Assembly: GCA_963678705.1 (NCBI GenBank)
Contig: OY783215.1
Span: 12,567,740-12,631,739 of the forward strand
DNA: 64,000 nucleotides
Reading direction: 5' to 3'
Source: Panorpa germanica
Lineage: Eukaryota > Arthropoda > Insecta > Mecoptera > Panorpidae
The translations under genes and the position numbers were made by a program. Numbering within the stretch: the first letter of the stretch is position 1; every line of letters starts with the position of its first letter. Shown here one piece after another: positions 36,003 through 49,856 of the stretch. A model generated the notes under the pieces. That model was not told the origin of the DNA. It saw nothing but the letters and a program-made list of their open reading frames with translations, and did no database searches.

Positions 36003-38292
36003 ATGTTACATAATGATTGACTATTAATTGAGACGACTCTAATTCTATACTTTCTGGGTTTAATTGGTGTTGTTAATTCAAAAAAATATAGTTGCTTTTT
36101 TATTATATTTCCCAAAAAGCATCTAAAACAGAGTTATATTTAATTTCATATGATAATGATAAAAATCTACTAATTCATCCGATTTGTATACGAGTATAAA
36201 TAAATGAAAAATTTCGCCAATAGGATGTTGTCAATTACGTCTATGACGAGACTATGTCATACATAAAATATTCAATTCATAAAATAGTAACGAGATGTAC
36301 GCATAGTTATTGTGCGGGGCGAGGCTGGACGGACAGGACGTGTCAGGAATTTATGAATGGAGAATATTTTGATTCAACATTTGTGCCGACCATTGTACAC
36401 GAATTAATTGCTTGTATTAGGAAGATGACATTGAAAACGGCATTCAGGAAATATGTGTCTTAAAACAATTTTCATTAACAACTTATTTCTTTCTCCACTT
36501 ATTTTATTAAGGACTCTCATCAGCGTCAGCATCACATTATATAACAAAACAAAGTTTTTCCCTTATTGTTGTATTTTTCTTGTTACTTATTCCTTTGTTC
36601 GTAATTTCTAAGTGGAGACACTGGCGACATCTGCGACACGCCATTATTTTAATATAGCAGACAATTGTTCCTCGTGATCGTCGTGGTAGTGGTGGTGATC
36701 GTGGTGACCATCGTCTGTTACCCAGATGTTACAGATGTGGTACATTAAATAAATCGACCTCATTTGTTACACGGGAAATTAAGAAGTTATGTAAGTTTAT
36801 GTGTCGTTACATTTAGAGCCTTCTTAATTAGGAAAGAAAGATAGAAATGTGCTAGTTATTTGGATGTATGTACCCAATTGTACGTAGTTGGAAAATACAG
36901 TAGAAGACCTAAAATACATGCAACTGTTGTTCGAGGGATTGTATTTAAATACAGAGTAATAGCGGTATATGTTATGCTAATCCCATACTAATCAAATCAT
37001 ATCGACGCCACTGGTTACTGTGTTAGAAAACTTGTAAACTCGGTCGAACATAATGTAAACAGAGTCAGTGGTTATGAATGAACCTCAAAAATAAAATAAC
37101 CTACAAAAAAAATGTATGAATGAAGATTAGCAAGTTGTCAAATGTACACATACACACAGAAAGAGAGAGAGAAGGAACGAAAGATACATGTGTACTCGCA
37201 ATAAATAAAATAAAACAGTTACTTTTAAATTCACACAACGCACATGAATTAAATATGTTTTTATGCAACATCCGTTGCTGAATTGTCTGCGTATGTAAAT
37301 AAAAAAAGTACACGTGCTGTGTTATACTGAAACCAATGTCAACGATCCAATGGCCGGAAAAAACATTATCGATGTTGTATGGAGCGAACTGCCAATAGGA
37401 TAACTTGAAGATGTTCGATTTAACCAACGTCTAAAGTCGTCAAATACTACAGAGAATCTATGCACAGCGTCTTCATCCTAACCTAACTTAAATTCACAAT
37501 CTACCGAACAACAGCCATCTTTTTTAAATAATTTTTTTAAGACCGTCTGCAATTCGTAATATCTTAACCACAAATTCCTCCAAGCACAAACAAACACATT
37601 TTTCGAATAGCCATTTGTCATATCTTATGTTTTTGTGTTACTATTCCAATGACCAAGCGATGTATAAATCAGAAAATGGTTTATTTAAAATTATAACTTC
37701 AACCGCGAATTATATCGCCTGTGAATTGATGGTACGCCACTGCGTTTGGTTCTTTATGAAAAATCTTTTTCCGGATGCTGTTGTAAACATAATAACAGAA
37801 TGAAAAAACAATCACAGAAAGTAACACAAATAGCGACTTGTTTAGAATTACGAGTATATAAATAAAAGCGGCATTTAAGTAATCATTTCAGTGTTGACAA
37901 AAAAGATAATTTGATAACCTTTTAATGATTTTATTTTCATATCGAAACCTTGAAATTTTGTAAGGAATTCTGCCAAAGTAGCAAAAATTATTTAAAATAT
38001 TTAATGTATGTAATACGTCGTTCTAAAGTCCAACTACCATATACGTTAACAGAGTCGTAGTCGCAGTGGACGATAATATGTTTTATGTTTGTGTGGTATT
38101 AAATACCAGTTTATTTTTAATGCCAATATCAAGAGTCAACAAATAATTAACGGAGAAATTTGAACCTTTGATTAAATCGTAAATTACGATTCATTTATTT
38201 AATAGATTATTAATTCGTTTCGTTTGTTGTCAATTTTTGTTGATTATGGATTTGACGCATTTAAATTATCAACATTTACTTTTTTATTTCGA

Positions 38293-38560
38293 TACTAGCT
38301 GACCCGACAGACGCAGTCCTGTCCAAATTTAATAAAAAATCACAATTCAACTGAATTATTTTTTCGTTACTATTAGCTTGATTCACAAGTTATCCAGAAT
38401 TTTTCGGGCAAATTTTCCATCTTTCTTTCCCTAAAAACCTTATTCAGACTATTACGAACATTTAAAGAAAAAAATAGCCAAATCGGATCAGCTGTTCCGC
38501 GAGCTGTTAAGTGATCCGCTTACCAACGAACAGTAAAATTTAATTTTTATTTATATAGAT
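38293..38560 (+). mobile_element. 3' end of an RTE-like LINE or its SINE partner
   Basis: Starts with ACTAGCTGACCCGACAGACG, a form of the insect 'agctgacccggcagacgt' repeat. It ends with CCAAATCGGATCAGCTGTTC, ACCAACGAACAG and TTTATATAGAT, the tail commonly found on such 3' ends. No coding region remains. The class name rests on recollection of the consensus. Confidence 0.55.
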
Positions 38561-38606
38561 TACCGAAAATGGGAAATAATTAAATTATTGGTGGTAAAAA
38601 TGATGA

Positions 38607-38716
38607 ATGCTGACAGACGGAGTGGTTTCGCCAACTGTAAATGAACTCTTTCATGACAAAAAAGTCAAGTGCATCTTCAATATGATGGCGAAGTGACTCC
38701 AAAATGTTTACTGGGT
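38607..38716 (+). repeat. Right-hand fragment of the ACCCAGTAAACATTT element
   Basis: Contains GACAGACGGAGTGGTTTCGCC and ends with GAAGTGACTCCAAAATGTTTACTGGGT, the right end of the 63334-63596 element. It sits about 45 bases beyond the LINE-like tail. Confidence 0.7.
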
Positions 38717-39346
38717 TTAAATAAGATATTTTTTTTTTCAAAAGACAATTGCGATTAGATACCACTGATTTCGTAACCTGGACGCTATTTCATATTTAGT
38801 GGGGAGGGACAAAGTTTCTTCTGTGCTTGGAACCTCCCCCAACCTAAATCCGCCACTGTTCAAATCCAAAACGATGAATCCCCTTCAAATTTTCAAAATT
38901 ATGCACGAAACTCTCCTAAATCTATATAGTATAGAATTTATTAAATGAATATATTTCCTTTATTTCATATGTAAAAGAAATGGCCTTAGTAACAGTATTA
39001 TAAATAAAAGAATATAATTATAAAATCAAAATGTTATCAATAACTGAATTAAGTGATTGGCCTAGTGCCATAACATAATTATCAAACAGCTATAAAAGCA
39101 ACATTCAACATAACCTAACATAACTATATCTGTTACAATGTCGCATGGGTCAACATGCTCTTAAAGTTCAAATGATCTAATGTCACACGCTGTTACAAGG
39201 TCCTGATTGTCTGATTAGCATATCTCTGTTTAATTGACTACGTCTAAACAGTTATATCAAAAATGAGGTTCACGGTTAATATTTCAAGAAAAATTTGAAA
39301 TTTATATTTATATAATACAAAGAAAAACCAAATAACTGTAATATGT

Positions 39347-39600
39347 CACCGTACGCATTGTCACGTCTTGTAAAACATTGTGGTTCATACTTCTACCTCC
39401 CCCCTCTCCCTTTCTGACGTCACACATTTGAAAAAACAAAATTATTTTCAGTATAATTTTATTTTTGAATTGGTTTTCTTTTTCGGAAGCTGAATTTTAT
39501 ATTTGATGTGTTGTTACAAGGCTTATATCCCCCTTGTCAAAATTAGAGAACCCCTTCCACATTTGCATGAGATGTCCTCCTTAATGGATGGCTCTAAAGA
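39347..39600 (+). repeat. Interspersed repeat with TGTCACGTCTTGT and GACGTCAC, copy 1
   Basis: Landmarks CATTGTCACGTCTTGT, CCCCTCTCCC, TGACGTCACACATT, CCCTTGTCA and CTTAATGGATGGCTC recur in the same order at 43925-44155. The head recurs inverted near 63225-63252. Unknown class; no ORF. Confidence 0.65.
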
Positions 39601-41154
39601 ATAACAGTTTTGATGTTTTCTATTCTTTCTGCAGAAATGCTAAGCAAATATCTGTACGAAACGAAAATTAATATTAAAATGTAAAGTCAATGCAATATTA
39701 ATTTTAGCATAGAAACAAACATTAGAAATTTTTGAAGATTGCGAAAACTGTGTATTCGACACACAAAGCATGACGTCTTACGTACTATTTTGGTAGTAAT
39801 CTGAGTACAATTTACTTCCTTAGCTGTAGAATTACATTTATATTTTCGTGAACCAAGCAAAATCGCCAGAGCTTATCTTGCAGCATATGAAAACTCGTTA
39901 CTTATTTATTTATTATTAATTGTGTGCCTTTTGGCTTTACAATCTACCATATTCTATTTCCTAATACATTTCATTACTATCTTAACAATTCAAACATAAA
40001 ACTAAACTTTATCAATTTTATTTAAAACTAATTATTTACTTAAAACTAACCTTTATTTATTTGTTAAAACAAAAAAATTATTCTAGACTACTTCCAAAAG
40101 TGCTTTCAGCTTCTTCTTCTCTTGACCCTCTCTCTTCATGTTCCCCATGCAAACCAGATAACGAGATTATTTATTGTAATGTTTTTCGTTCCTTTTTTCT
40201 ATTTCCGCCATCCTTCACTGCCTCCCTTTAATAGCTGTACAATATTCTTTTCGCTCATTACTTAACAAAAGTTACTTAATTATATGCATTCCGATATCCA
40301 CCTAACATTAGATATTCCCTATATATTCATATATGCTCCATAATGTGAAAATAATATCTTGTATATATATTGCATATACATGAAATGAATAAACATGACA
40401 GAACATACTATGTACTATCTTTGCATTTGCACATACATATGACATACAGTGTAAGTTTTACATCACAACAGAATATACATAGGATATGCAATATACACGA
40501 ATGTATGTACCTTGAATATAATATGTACAAGTATATCAAAATGTTTCTAAAAAAATTCATCAATTTTTTTTATAAAATAAAGGACCAAAACAGATTGGAC
40601 ATCGCTGCTCGACACGATCGCAAGATGTTTTAGTCGACAATTTACACGTGGAATGAATTTATGTATGCTTTCGCATGATTTTTTTTAAATATTTGAAGGA
40701 CTTCGTTTATAGTTTGCGTGCTTTGCGTGTAGAGCCGCGCGTGCATCTCGTACGAATATGAATGTGTGCGTGTGTTTGGATACAGAAATAATACGATGTA
40801 CTACTGATGATTCAGATTGACTAAACAGATCAAATGGTTATTTATAAATTAAATATTTATAACATAATAATCGTATTCTTTTTCCTTGATTTTAAAATAG
40901 AATGAATTTATCTTTTTCCTAATATTAGAGCGCGTCTTTTTATTGTTTTTATCTAACAATAATAGAATCGAATCAAGGTATAATGTTCTTCTTGTGAAAA
41001 ATGTAAATTAACATTCTAAAGTTCTTGTTTTCATAACGCATCAAAAGAAATTCAGAACTGGAATAAGTTTAGTGCGGATAGACTTCTGAAAAAATTATTT
41101 TATCTCATCCGAGATTTTTTTGCCTTTATTTATTATTCTACTTTTTCATTTTTA

Positions 41155-41285
41155 TTTAATTTATTTATTTAACGTCAGCCTATTTCTGATGCAGAGTTCT
41201 ATCACCGACGGCCTACTATGTTAAAATTTTTCCGAAGTTGTCTTCATTTATGTAAACTACACCGCTACTTAATAACTTAAGTGAA
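41155..41285 (-). mobile_element. 3' fragment of the tRNA-derived SINE
   Basis: TTTAACGTCAGCCTATTTCTGATGC, then ATCACCGACGGCCT, then ACACCGCTACTTAATAAC match the tail half of the 25964-26240 element. The tRNA head is absent, so the copy is 5'-truncated. Confidence 0.75.
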
Positions 41286-41749
41286 TATACAGAAGAAAAT
41301 TCAACATTTTCTTAAGCAATACAAGTGCACTTCCCCTTAAAATATAGGACATGAACATTGCACCTTAAGCAATACTTCTACCAATGCCAAATTGTTTAAT
41401 TGAACGCGGTTAATGACAGTGAATATATTTCCTGTTCCTGTTTCCCTTCCAATTCACGTAACACTGCACGTAAGTACAAATCCTTGTGCAATGTTTTTAA
41501 AAATACACGTTTTATAAACAGAGATAAAAAAAATGACTAGGTTTATTGCACTCAATGCAAATAAGTTTTTATGAGTTTAAATTTAGTAACCTGCACGTTG
41601 AATTTAAGAAAATGACGAGAGACAAAATAAAATTAAATCACAATGTTTTGATTATGCAAGTGTGTGTGTACTTTTGTATATAGTCCAGTCAAGTATCAAT
41701 AAAATTTCAAATACTCTTCAAAATTAATTTAATCCTCCTCCTATATGTT

Positions 41750-41950
41750 TATTTGTTTATATGTTTACATGATTCGTATGGTGACTCGAAAAATTGAAAA
41801 TTGCACACTTTACAGAGAAAAAAAATTATAAAACTCTTGGCGTCTTAGGATTTTCCCCTAAATCTCCCGGAAACCCGTAATTTTGAAAAAAAACCAAAAA
41901 GAAAACAAATATACTTTTTGCTTTATAACTTTTAATTCGTAAAAGATAGA
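41750..41950 (+). repeat. Interspersed repeat, relative of 11935-12110
   Basis: GATTCGTATGGTGACTCGAAAA, TAGGATTTTCCCCTAAATCT and ACTTTTTGCTTTATAAC follow the order of the reverse complement of 11935-12110. Confidence 0.6.
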
Positions 41951-42575
41951 AAGTTAAAATTTTGCACGTGTATTAAGGAATTCAATGCTAACATATTTGG
42001 ATCTTTAGGAATTCAAAAATTGACAATAAGTATTATGAGTTTTTATACATGAATAAATAAATAATGGCGAATTGTTAAGTTAATTAACTATTTTAAAAAT
42101 GAATATTACTCATACGTTGGCATACCTACAATGTGACATTGAAATCTTTAACGGTCAATAGCACAAGAATTCCTTAATAAATCAATCACACAAACCATGA
42201 TACTAAACTAACAAAACGACAGGTACTAATATTACTACAACACAACAACTATTATTACTAATACCACTATGATCACATGTAATTTATTACATAGCTCGTA
42301 CGTTTAAGCACTAACATTTATTATTTTTCAAATTATTTTTCTATGTGTTTTCTGAATGATTTTTAAAGTTAGTTTATTTTAATTTATCAGGAAGCTGAAG
42401 GTTTATATTGTATTTCCGGGTTATTTACCTTTGTAAGCCATTTACTGCAACCATTTTGTTGCAGAATCAATTCCTTGTATGAAAAATTCAATTAAAACTG
42501 CAAAATAAATATTTTCTATCCTTTCAACAATTTATATCTTTTATAATATTGTCAGCCATTATTTCAATCTCAGTT

Positions 42576-42840
42576 ATATGAGGGTAGTTTGATAATTCAG
42601 TCACATTTTGAATTTCCCGCGCAGCGCTCGTCAACTGCAATATATTAATAAACTACTGTCAAATTTTGAGCAAGCTGTGTCATTTACTTTGAATTTGACA
42701 GCCATTCAAAGCAGACAACCAACCATAGAAAGCAGCTAGCAGAAAATTTATAAATTGAGATACGATCCAGCATATTCTCCAGTTTTAGCCCCCTGCAACT
42801 ATTTCCTGTTGAGAGAGTTGTTTAGGTCTATATCCTTTAT
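42576..42840 (+). pseudogene. Internally deleted mariner transposon, copy 1
   Basis: A left end TATGAGGGTAGTTTGATAA resembles mariner terminal repeats. A 5' part runs straight into a frame fragment reading DPAYSPVLAPCNYFLL and RELF, the region of the second catalytic Asp in mariner transposases (usually YSPDLAPCDYFLF). The Asp positions are changed to Val and Asn, and most of the transposase is missing. Confidence 0.75.
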
Positions 42841-43827
42841 TCTATACACCTATAATTCTAATAGTACACTTGATCAATGTAAAGTACAAATTTAAAAATT
42901 TAAGACTAAGAATATAACAGCACAATTATTACCGGTGGATAGTAGTTTTCCTGGACTACGGTTTCGTAGCTCTGTGCAAATCGCATTGATCATGAACTAT
43001 CACTATTATATCCTGTATGCTGTACTGTGAAATGTATTATTTTTAAAAGCGTAATTAAATGCCTGGTGCTGAATTTTAAATAAAACATAAAAAGTCCCCA
43101 CTGCCTCTTCCGAACCCCACACCCCTCTATTACGTGGATTTGGCTTTGGCTTAGTGTCTACATCATTTAAAATCATTCAAGGTGAAAGGTTGAACGTACT
43201 CATTTAATTTCAAGTATTAGCCGTACTGACTATGAAGCTGGCGGACGTAATGTTCGTACACCGGTATAACGTACAACCGAACTGAACTGACTCACTGGCG
43301 ATTATTGTTATGCTAAAGTTGCATTCACTGATCGTGTGTGGTATTTGAAGTGATTTGGCAAACCGGAAATAATTTCGCCTACTTGTTAATACACAAGATG
43401 ATATCAATTTTATCAATGAAGTCGTGACTTTATATATAAACTAATGAAGTGAACATAAAATGTTGCGAAATGATTTATTTTACAAAAACCATAACTTTAA
43501 ACAAATTATGCGTGAAATTTAATTAGGCATATGATAAGATCTTAAAAAATTTGTCATGAAGCCAAATATGTATAGTGTAAGTATCAATATGAGATGACTG
43601 TTTTAAATTTGCCGCCATTTTGTATCAGTAGCAGTTTGATACTTAGAATTTGACATATGTAAACTAGAGACTTGGGAAATTACTTCGGGTGTTAGGGTTC
43701 TCTCATTAAAAGTCAATAACTATTATAACATTCATTAAGCAATTCACAGAATGTGGTTATAATTAATTCTATATCTTTTGAAGTTCTAAAGCAGGTTCTT
43801 CAAGTCTGAGGCGGTCTTATTTTTTTT

Positions 43828-43898
43828 GTGACGAAAATGTTATATTTTTTCGTGGCGGAAATATTATATTTTTTCGCGGCAAAAATATAATTTTTTTC
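43828..43898. repeat. Second array of TTTTCGCGGCGAAAA-like units
   Basis: Three units (GTGACGAAAATGTTATATTT, TTCGTGGCGGAAATATTATA, TTTCGCGGCAAAAATATAAT) of the kind seen at 27940-28080. Confidence 0.65.
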
Positions 43899-43924
43899 AC
43901 AAGTTTCATGATTTCTTTACTTCA

Positions 43925-44155
43925 CCATCTCCATCGTCACGTCTTGTCACACATTGTGGACACCCTCCCCCTCTTGTAACGTCACCCATTAAAAAAAAAA
44001 TATTTCTCAGTTTTCTTTTCCTTTTTAGAAGTCGAATTATAAATTATATGTGACGTCACGCAACTTATGACTCCCCCATCGGCCTTGTAACACTCTAGAG
44101 TACCTCTCCACTTTGCGTGAGACGTAATTAATGGATGACTCAAAACAAAGAGAGT
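43925..44155 (+). repeat. Interspersed repeat with TGTCACGTCTTGT, copy 2
   Basis: CATCGTCACGTCTTGTCACA, CCCTCCCCCTCTTGTAACGTCAC and ACGTAATTAATGGATGACTC parallel 39347-39600. A weaker relative of the tail is at about 35700 (TACGTAATTTATGGATGACTC). Confidence 0.65.
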
Positions 44156-44560
44156 ATATTTTATTCTCACAAGAAATTCTTCCTAGTAAGAAATTAAAAT
44201 AGAGTCTTATCTATCTAAATTGCTGGTTAAAGTATATCTACCTCATTAATCGGCTATTCTTTAATAACTGTAATTCGCATAGATTTTGCTATAATATATA
44301 CCACGCACCCCAAATGTCCTCGATAAATTTTATATTAATTTTAATTATTATTAGAATAATTATAATAAATAGTCAATATAAATGAATGTTATCATAAAAG
44401 AGGCCTTGGTATTTCTAAGCTGATTACGACATAAACATTAAACATTACACGGTAACGTATGTACTTACGTCTAGTGTATATTTGTGCGGGATAAATGTTA
44501 ACGCACATCGAATGTTATATCTTTGATAAAAATACAACTACAGGTAGATAAATTGGTTGT

Positions 44561-44624
44561 GAAACTGCACTGTATACTGATAAAGTTCGCTATCCAAACC
44601 TCTAATGCTCAATTATTTCTATTC
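44561..44624 (+). repeat. Left remnant of an older MITE, split by copy 2
   Basis: ACTGTATACTGATAAAGTTCGCTATCC to AATTATTTCTATTC corresponds to the left part of the 640-bp MITE. It stops exactly where the younger copy begins. The rest continues at 45254. Confidence 0.65.
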
Positions 44625-45253
44625 AATGGGCTTGTGTTCTCATTTTACAGTGGTCGATTTTTCAATTGTTGATTGAAATTGATGTTAATAAATGTGTATT
44701 GGCGTGTTTATTTTATTAAATATCTAAATATTGACGGAGGTATAGCAATTAAAAGTTTGAATTGTAGTTTTAGCGCTAGAAATGGTCGGCAATATTTTTA
44801 TGACGTGAAATGCATTTTAACGTCAGTTATTTGTTGAGTAGGTCAGTGCTGTGGTAATGTTTCGTAGCTGTTGGTAGTCGAATAATCAAGTCAAATCAAA
44901 GAATAATAAGTTTTTATTTTATTTAACTCTACTAAGGCAGACATAATATTGAAATTTGATTGTTCCTTGAAATAGCTGTAAATAATATTTGATATTTTGA
45001 TATATAAATACATATAGCAGAGATTTATGAGCTGTAAGGTTGGTAGCGATTATGATGTCACATGCATTTGGAATGTGTACAAAGTTGAATCCCTTTAATA
45101 ATTAAACAGACAAAATGACTTTTTTAATTGTTAATATTTCTTAACATATAAGGAGTTATTAAAAAATAATTGAACATTTGAGGTTCTAGTAACCCACTTT
45201 ATCAATATATAGTACACCTTTATAGAAATTAAGACATAGGACACAAGCCCATT
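44625..45253 (-). mobile_element. 640-bp MITE family, copy 2, inverted and nested
   Basis: Ends AATGGGCTTGTGTTCTC and GACACAAGCCCATT; 629 bp, reverse orientation to copy 1 at 29874. It sits inside an older, more diverged member of the same family. No clear target duplication could be read. Confidence 0.9.
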
Positions 45254-45640
45254 CGCAATATTATAGAATTTATTAAAGATTGAAATAGTTATTTTTTATT
45301 CTTTAATAATTAAAGAGATAAACATTTCCAAAAAATGACCCACTACTTGACGCCATCGCTGTTAAACTAGAGAAGTGTAAAAGAGATGCAAAATCAAACG
45401 TCACAGCGTTAACAGGTGTCGCAGCAACCGTGATATACAACGGTTAATAAATTCGATTACTATTATATTCTACAGACATTATGACGTCAAAAATATTAAG
45501 CGGTAAATTAAATTCAAACTTAAAATAGATATATCTCCGTCAATTTTTGGTTATTTAATTAAATAAAAACGCCAATTTACATTAATTAACCTATATTTCA
45601 ATAAAAAATTAAAAAATTGACCCTTAAAAAATCAATTCAT
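45254..45640 (+). repeat. Right remnant of the older MITE
   Basis: Resumes with AATAATTAAAGAGAT, later ATATCTCCGTCAATTTTTGG, AAAACGCCAATTTACATTAATTAAC and AAAAATTGACC, following the order of the MITE in plus orientation. Together with 44561-44624 it makes one interrupted copy. Confidence 0.6.
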
Positions 45641-48600
45641 AATCGAGTTGTGATTCAAGGTACTATTAGATAGAATAGTATCTGTGTGAATTTTATATTG
45701 AATAGAAAAAAATATGAAGTGTTACTTTCCCCGTTTGTCAAATTTTCTAGTATTTGTTTCCAAACTAAAACATTGCTTGTATTTGTTCCAAAAATAATAA
45801 TTGAAATATACGTATCTGCAAACGACGTTGCCACGAAGTAAATAATAACGCCTTCAAATAATGAAATGCAACTGCAGTAACAATATTCGTTTATATTGAA
45901 AATATATTTTTAATAGGATGTCTATTATGGTGACGTTGCTGTGAACGGATAGCTATCGTCTGGTAACGCACATATCCATATTAGAAAACCAAGGAAAACA
46001 AACGGTTGTTTTTCTATAAAATGTGACTCTCCGGCTAATCTTGTGTGTCCTTGTAACTATAATGTTTACGTTTTTCTTATATACATAATATTATGATTTT
46101 TTTAAATAAAATCATTTACATATATTAGCAAACCAACTGGTCACAAGGATTTCAACACCGTTTCGTTTGCTTTTGTGGGAGATAAATTATTGAATGTGTT
46201 GGTGCTATACATATATAGATAGATTACTGCGACATTACGCTAGTGTATGTTTGATATGCATACGTAGTTGTGCAGTACGGCCAGTCAATGTTTGCAGTGT
46301 ACAGACGAAGGGTTGTGAATATTTTGGTTTATTTATATCATAATAATAACATAAACAAATTAGAACAAGTCGTTAAAAGTCTTGTTGAAAAGTAGATGAC
46401 CTTGACTAGTACAATTGAACCGCCAGTACTGTTTATAAATTTAGTAATGTTTAAATGTACAGAGCTGTATTGGATCTGTATGTAGTTTTATTATATTATT
46501 ATCTTTTACTATATTCTAATTTGATTTTCGAAAACACGCGCGTATTTCAATGCAATGTTATGTCAAAATTTTAAATCAATAGACTTCAAATCACAGTCAA
46601 CAGTTTTTAAGTTTAGTAACTCAGTAAACTTTTACATTTTCGGCATATTAATAACAGGATATTTTTGAAAAAATTGTCCCGATTGATAAGGATTACTATT
46701 TTAATATTAAGTACGACAAATATATATTTTAGTTGCATTATAATATTATATTTATTTCCTGTTAATAAACAAGTAAAACATTTTGCATTTTTACAGCAAA
46801 TAAATTAAAATATACTCCTATATTTTAATTTAGATTCTATTTTACCGTCTGTCATGTTTTTGGATTTTACTATTGAATTGCAACGTCAGTTTTCACTCAG
46901 TGAAATTTCCGTTTACATAGGAAATATCACTCATACATTCCCTGTCAGGCGATCACTTTTCAACGTTTCTATCTGTATCAGAAAACCTGAAATGTAAATG
47001 AACTGAAATAACTACGAATAACTCCGCATATTTCATTTATTATGTTTGTTGAAAAATAAGCTGAAACAGTTATACCAGGATCGTCCCTGAAATGATACCA
47101 ATTAAAAATGTTGTACGTACTTCAAAAATAAGAAGGTGCGTGCATAAATAATCAAAATTGAATTTCACGTCAGAACCAACCATATCGAGTAGTGACATAT
47201 CTTTTATGTAATTTAATCTATTTTCAAAAACTGTATTTTTGAGGCCGGTGAACCGATCAGCATTAAAAATCATTATTTTGAAACAAAAATAATATCCAAA
47301 TAAAAAAAAAATCAAAGTTATCCATAATTTGAACTATTAATGGATTTTTTGATGTGACTGTAAAAAGCACCTGGTTAAAGGTGGCGAAGAAATAGAAATG
47401 GAGAATATGTAACATCTTTCGCTAGCGTGCAGGCTTGAATCGGAAAGGGAAATGTTTTGAAAGGGTAGATAGAAGAATAAAGTTTTGGTAGCACAGATAA
47501 ACGAAGACACAAAGAACAATGTTGTGTTCTGACATACAAAACAATGACACTCATCACACACGACAATAATATCAAAAAGATAATCTTGCATTATATTAAG
47601 AAACAACCCCGAATGTCTAATGCATAGCACGAGTTCATCTTACTCAAAAAAAAAAACAGTGTTAATATATTTTTGTTTTATTTTATTTAGAATATAAACT
47701 TAGAATATAAAATTTAGTATTATTATTTTAGAATAACAAATATATAATTTTTCATTGATGTTGTTAGTTCTGAGTTAAAGATAGAAAAACATTTGGAATA
47801 ATAAAAATTTAATGTTGTATTCTTTAAATTTAATACTATATTGCTAATAAATTATTTTATATCATCTTACAATGGAATTAAGACATTGGAAATACCTAGA
47901 CATGGCTGTTATAGCTATTAAAAATACATTTTTGTTTTGAATGCATAACACAACAGTCATATCATAATACAACAATTAAATATATGAATTTTGAAAAAAA
48001 CATACTACTATATCCAGTACGACTCTGTATAATCTATTACGGTAATGTAACTTGTATAAATTTTACAAATGTGTCTGTCTCTCTCCGTGTGCATGTCCTA
48101 ACATAAACCACGGAAAACCTTGAATTGTGCGAGAAACGCGCCTCGCGCGCAAATTATCACTCCGGAACATATTGCATTTTGAATGTGGTAAAAACCAGTG
48201 AGCCAAAGCAGTCCGCACGAACATTGTCGGATAGGATAGAAGCTGGACACTTCATCTCACGGAGCAGTAAACTGTAGTGCGAAGAATTCCCCGGACTCTA
48301 GTCCCCTTACCCCACCAACCAACATCTCATGACCAGAGAATACTTACGCAGTAAACACGTGCTCATAAAAATTAAGGAGGCAAGGAATATTATAGTAATT
48401 TCCTGTTACTTGACTATAAAGTTTTAAATAAAGCCCGTGCGTTCTTAAATGATCTGGTACAAGCCAGAGCTGATGACTAGATATGTGATATGTACTATTG
48501 TTGTAGCATATTTTGGCAACTAGAAACAAATTAATTTGGTGTGCGTAATCAATTATGTTTATTTATATATGGATTCAACAACATAAAAGGGACTAGAAGA

Positions 48601-49856
48601 AACAGAAGCCCAGACTTGTTGTTCATCGAAATTGTAAAATGAGTTGGTTTTAGAAAAATTAACATTTTAAGAGAAATAATTAATGCAAACAATTTAAAAA
48701 AGAGGTAAAACATTAATTAATACTAATTCATTATGATATACAACAGAACCAAGAATAGAATTGTGAAATTAATATCAGAATGACTTATTCCTCAATTATT
48801 CTTGAATGATTCTCAATATAAACAAGATATTACAAGTGTAATTTAAAGAGACAAAAGCTACAACGTTAAAAATCATCTTACGTCATTTTCTTACGTCATA
48901 AAAATGTCTTAAAATTTTAAACCAAATCTCGTAATATTGACAGAGTAACCAACAAAAAACCTAAACCGGCGGACTCCAGGGAGACTCCAATTAGTAAATT
49001 ATAATTAGGGGCAATGGTAATTCCAATAGAAAAACAAATATATTTTTGAAAATCGATAGAAAAAATCCCCATCAAATAATTCAACTTAGGACTATTTTTC
49101 GAGAAATGTAATCTCTTCACAATTCCGTTAACTTTAGGCAATTTTTATAGGTCTTTTAAATTAAGCTATCAGCCAACCCCAAATAAAGCTCAAATTAAGT
49201 CTCATGCCTTAAAACGGGCATGCAGCCTAATTTGGAACATGACCTACACTTAGCGGGCACTCTTAAAAAGTTTCAAAATCTTCGCCTTAGTATATGGAGC
49301 GTTCCTTTTTTCCACTCTTACCTTTTCACTTTTTAGATAAATTTTGGAGGATTAGAAACCTGGACCATCTAGTCTCTTCGTCTAGGGTCTAGGAATTCCA
49401 TCTTATACGTATCACAAAATGTTGTGAATTTTTTCTATCAATAGATTGGTTTTATTTTAGGCTTAACAAAGTATCTAACATAAAGCTGATATCGTAATTT
49501 GAAGTAGGACGCCTTGAGGACCTTGGATTGGTATTTAAGGTATTTATATTTATGGCACGCATATTTGCGGATAGAACATTGCTCCTCTATGCCTGCCAAA
49601 TTTGACAAATGATACTCCTATAAACAGCACAAATAACCCCTTGTATTATTCTCCTAAACCCTCCAATAAATTCTGAAAAGTGTGCGATCAATAGTATACA
49701 ATTGTAATATAAGTACAATAAGATCATTTAGAAATAAAATCCAATTCAAATAAATTCAATACAACTTTATGTACATTAAATAGTAATACCACGAAAATAG
49801 GTAATGTTATAAAAAAAATTATATCCGTTTTTCAAGTATAGTTTGAAAATAAATAT
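45641..49856. other. No gene seen
   Basis: About 4.2 kb of AT-rich DNA. The minus ORFs at 47070-47315, 47337-47630 and 48917-49141 have no recognisable domain and look fortuitous. No array or MITE stood out. Confidence 0.45.

Noticed and set aside
37101-37427. 108-codon minus-strand ORF
   Set aside because: Phe/Ser/Cys-rich translation typical of random AT-rich DNA; no family.
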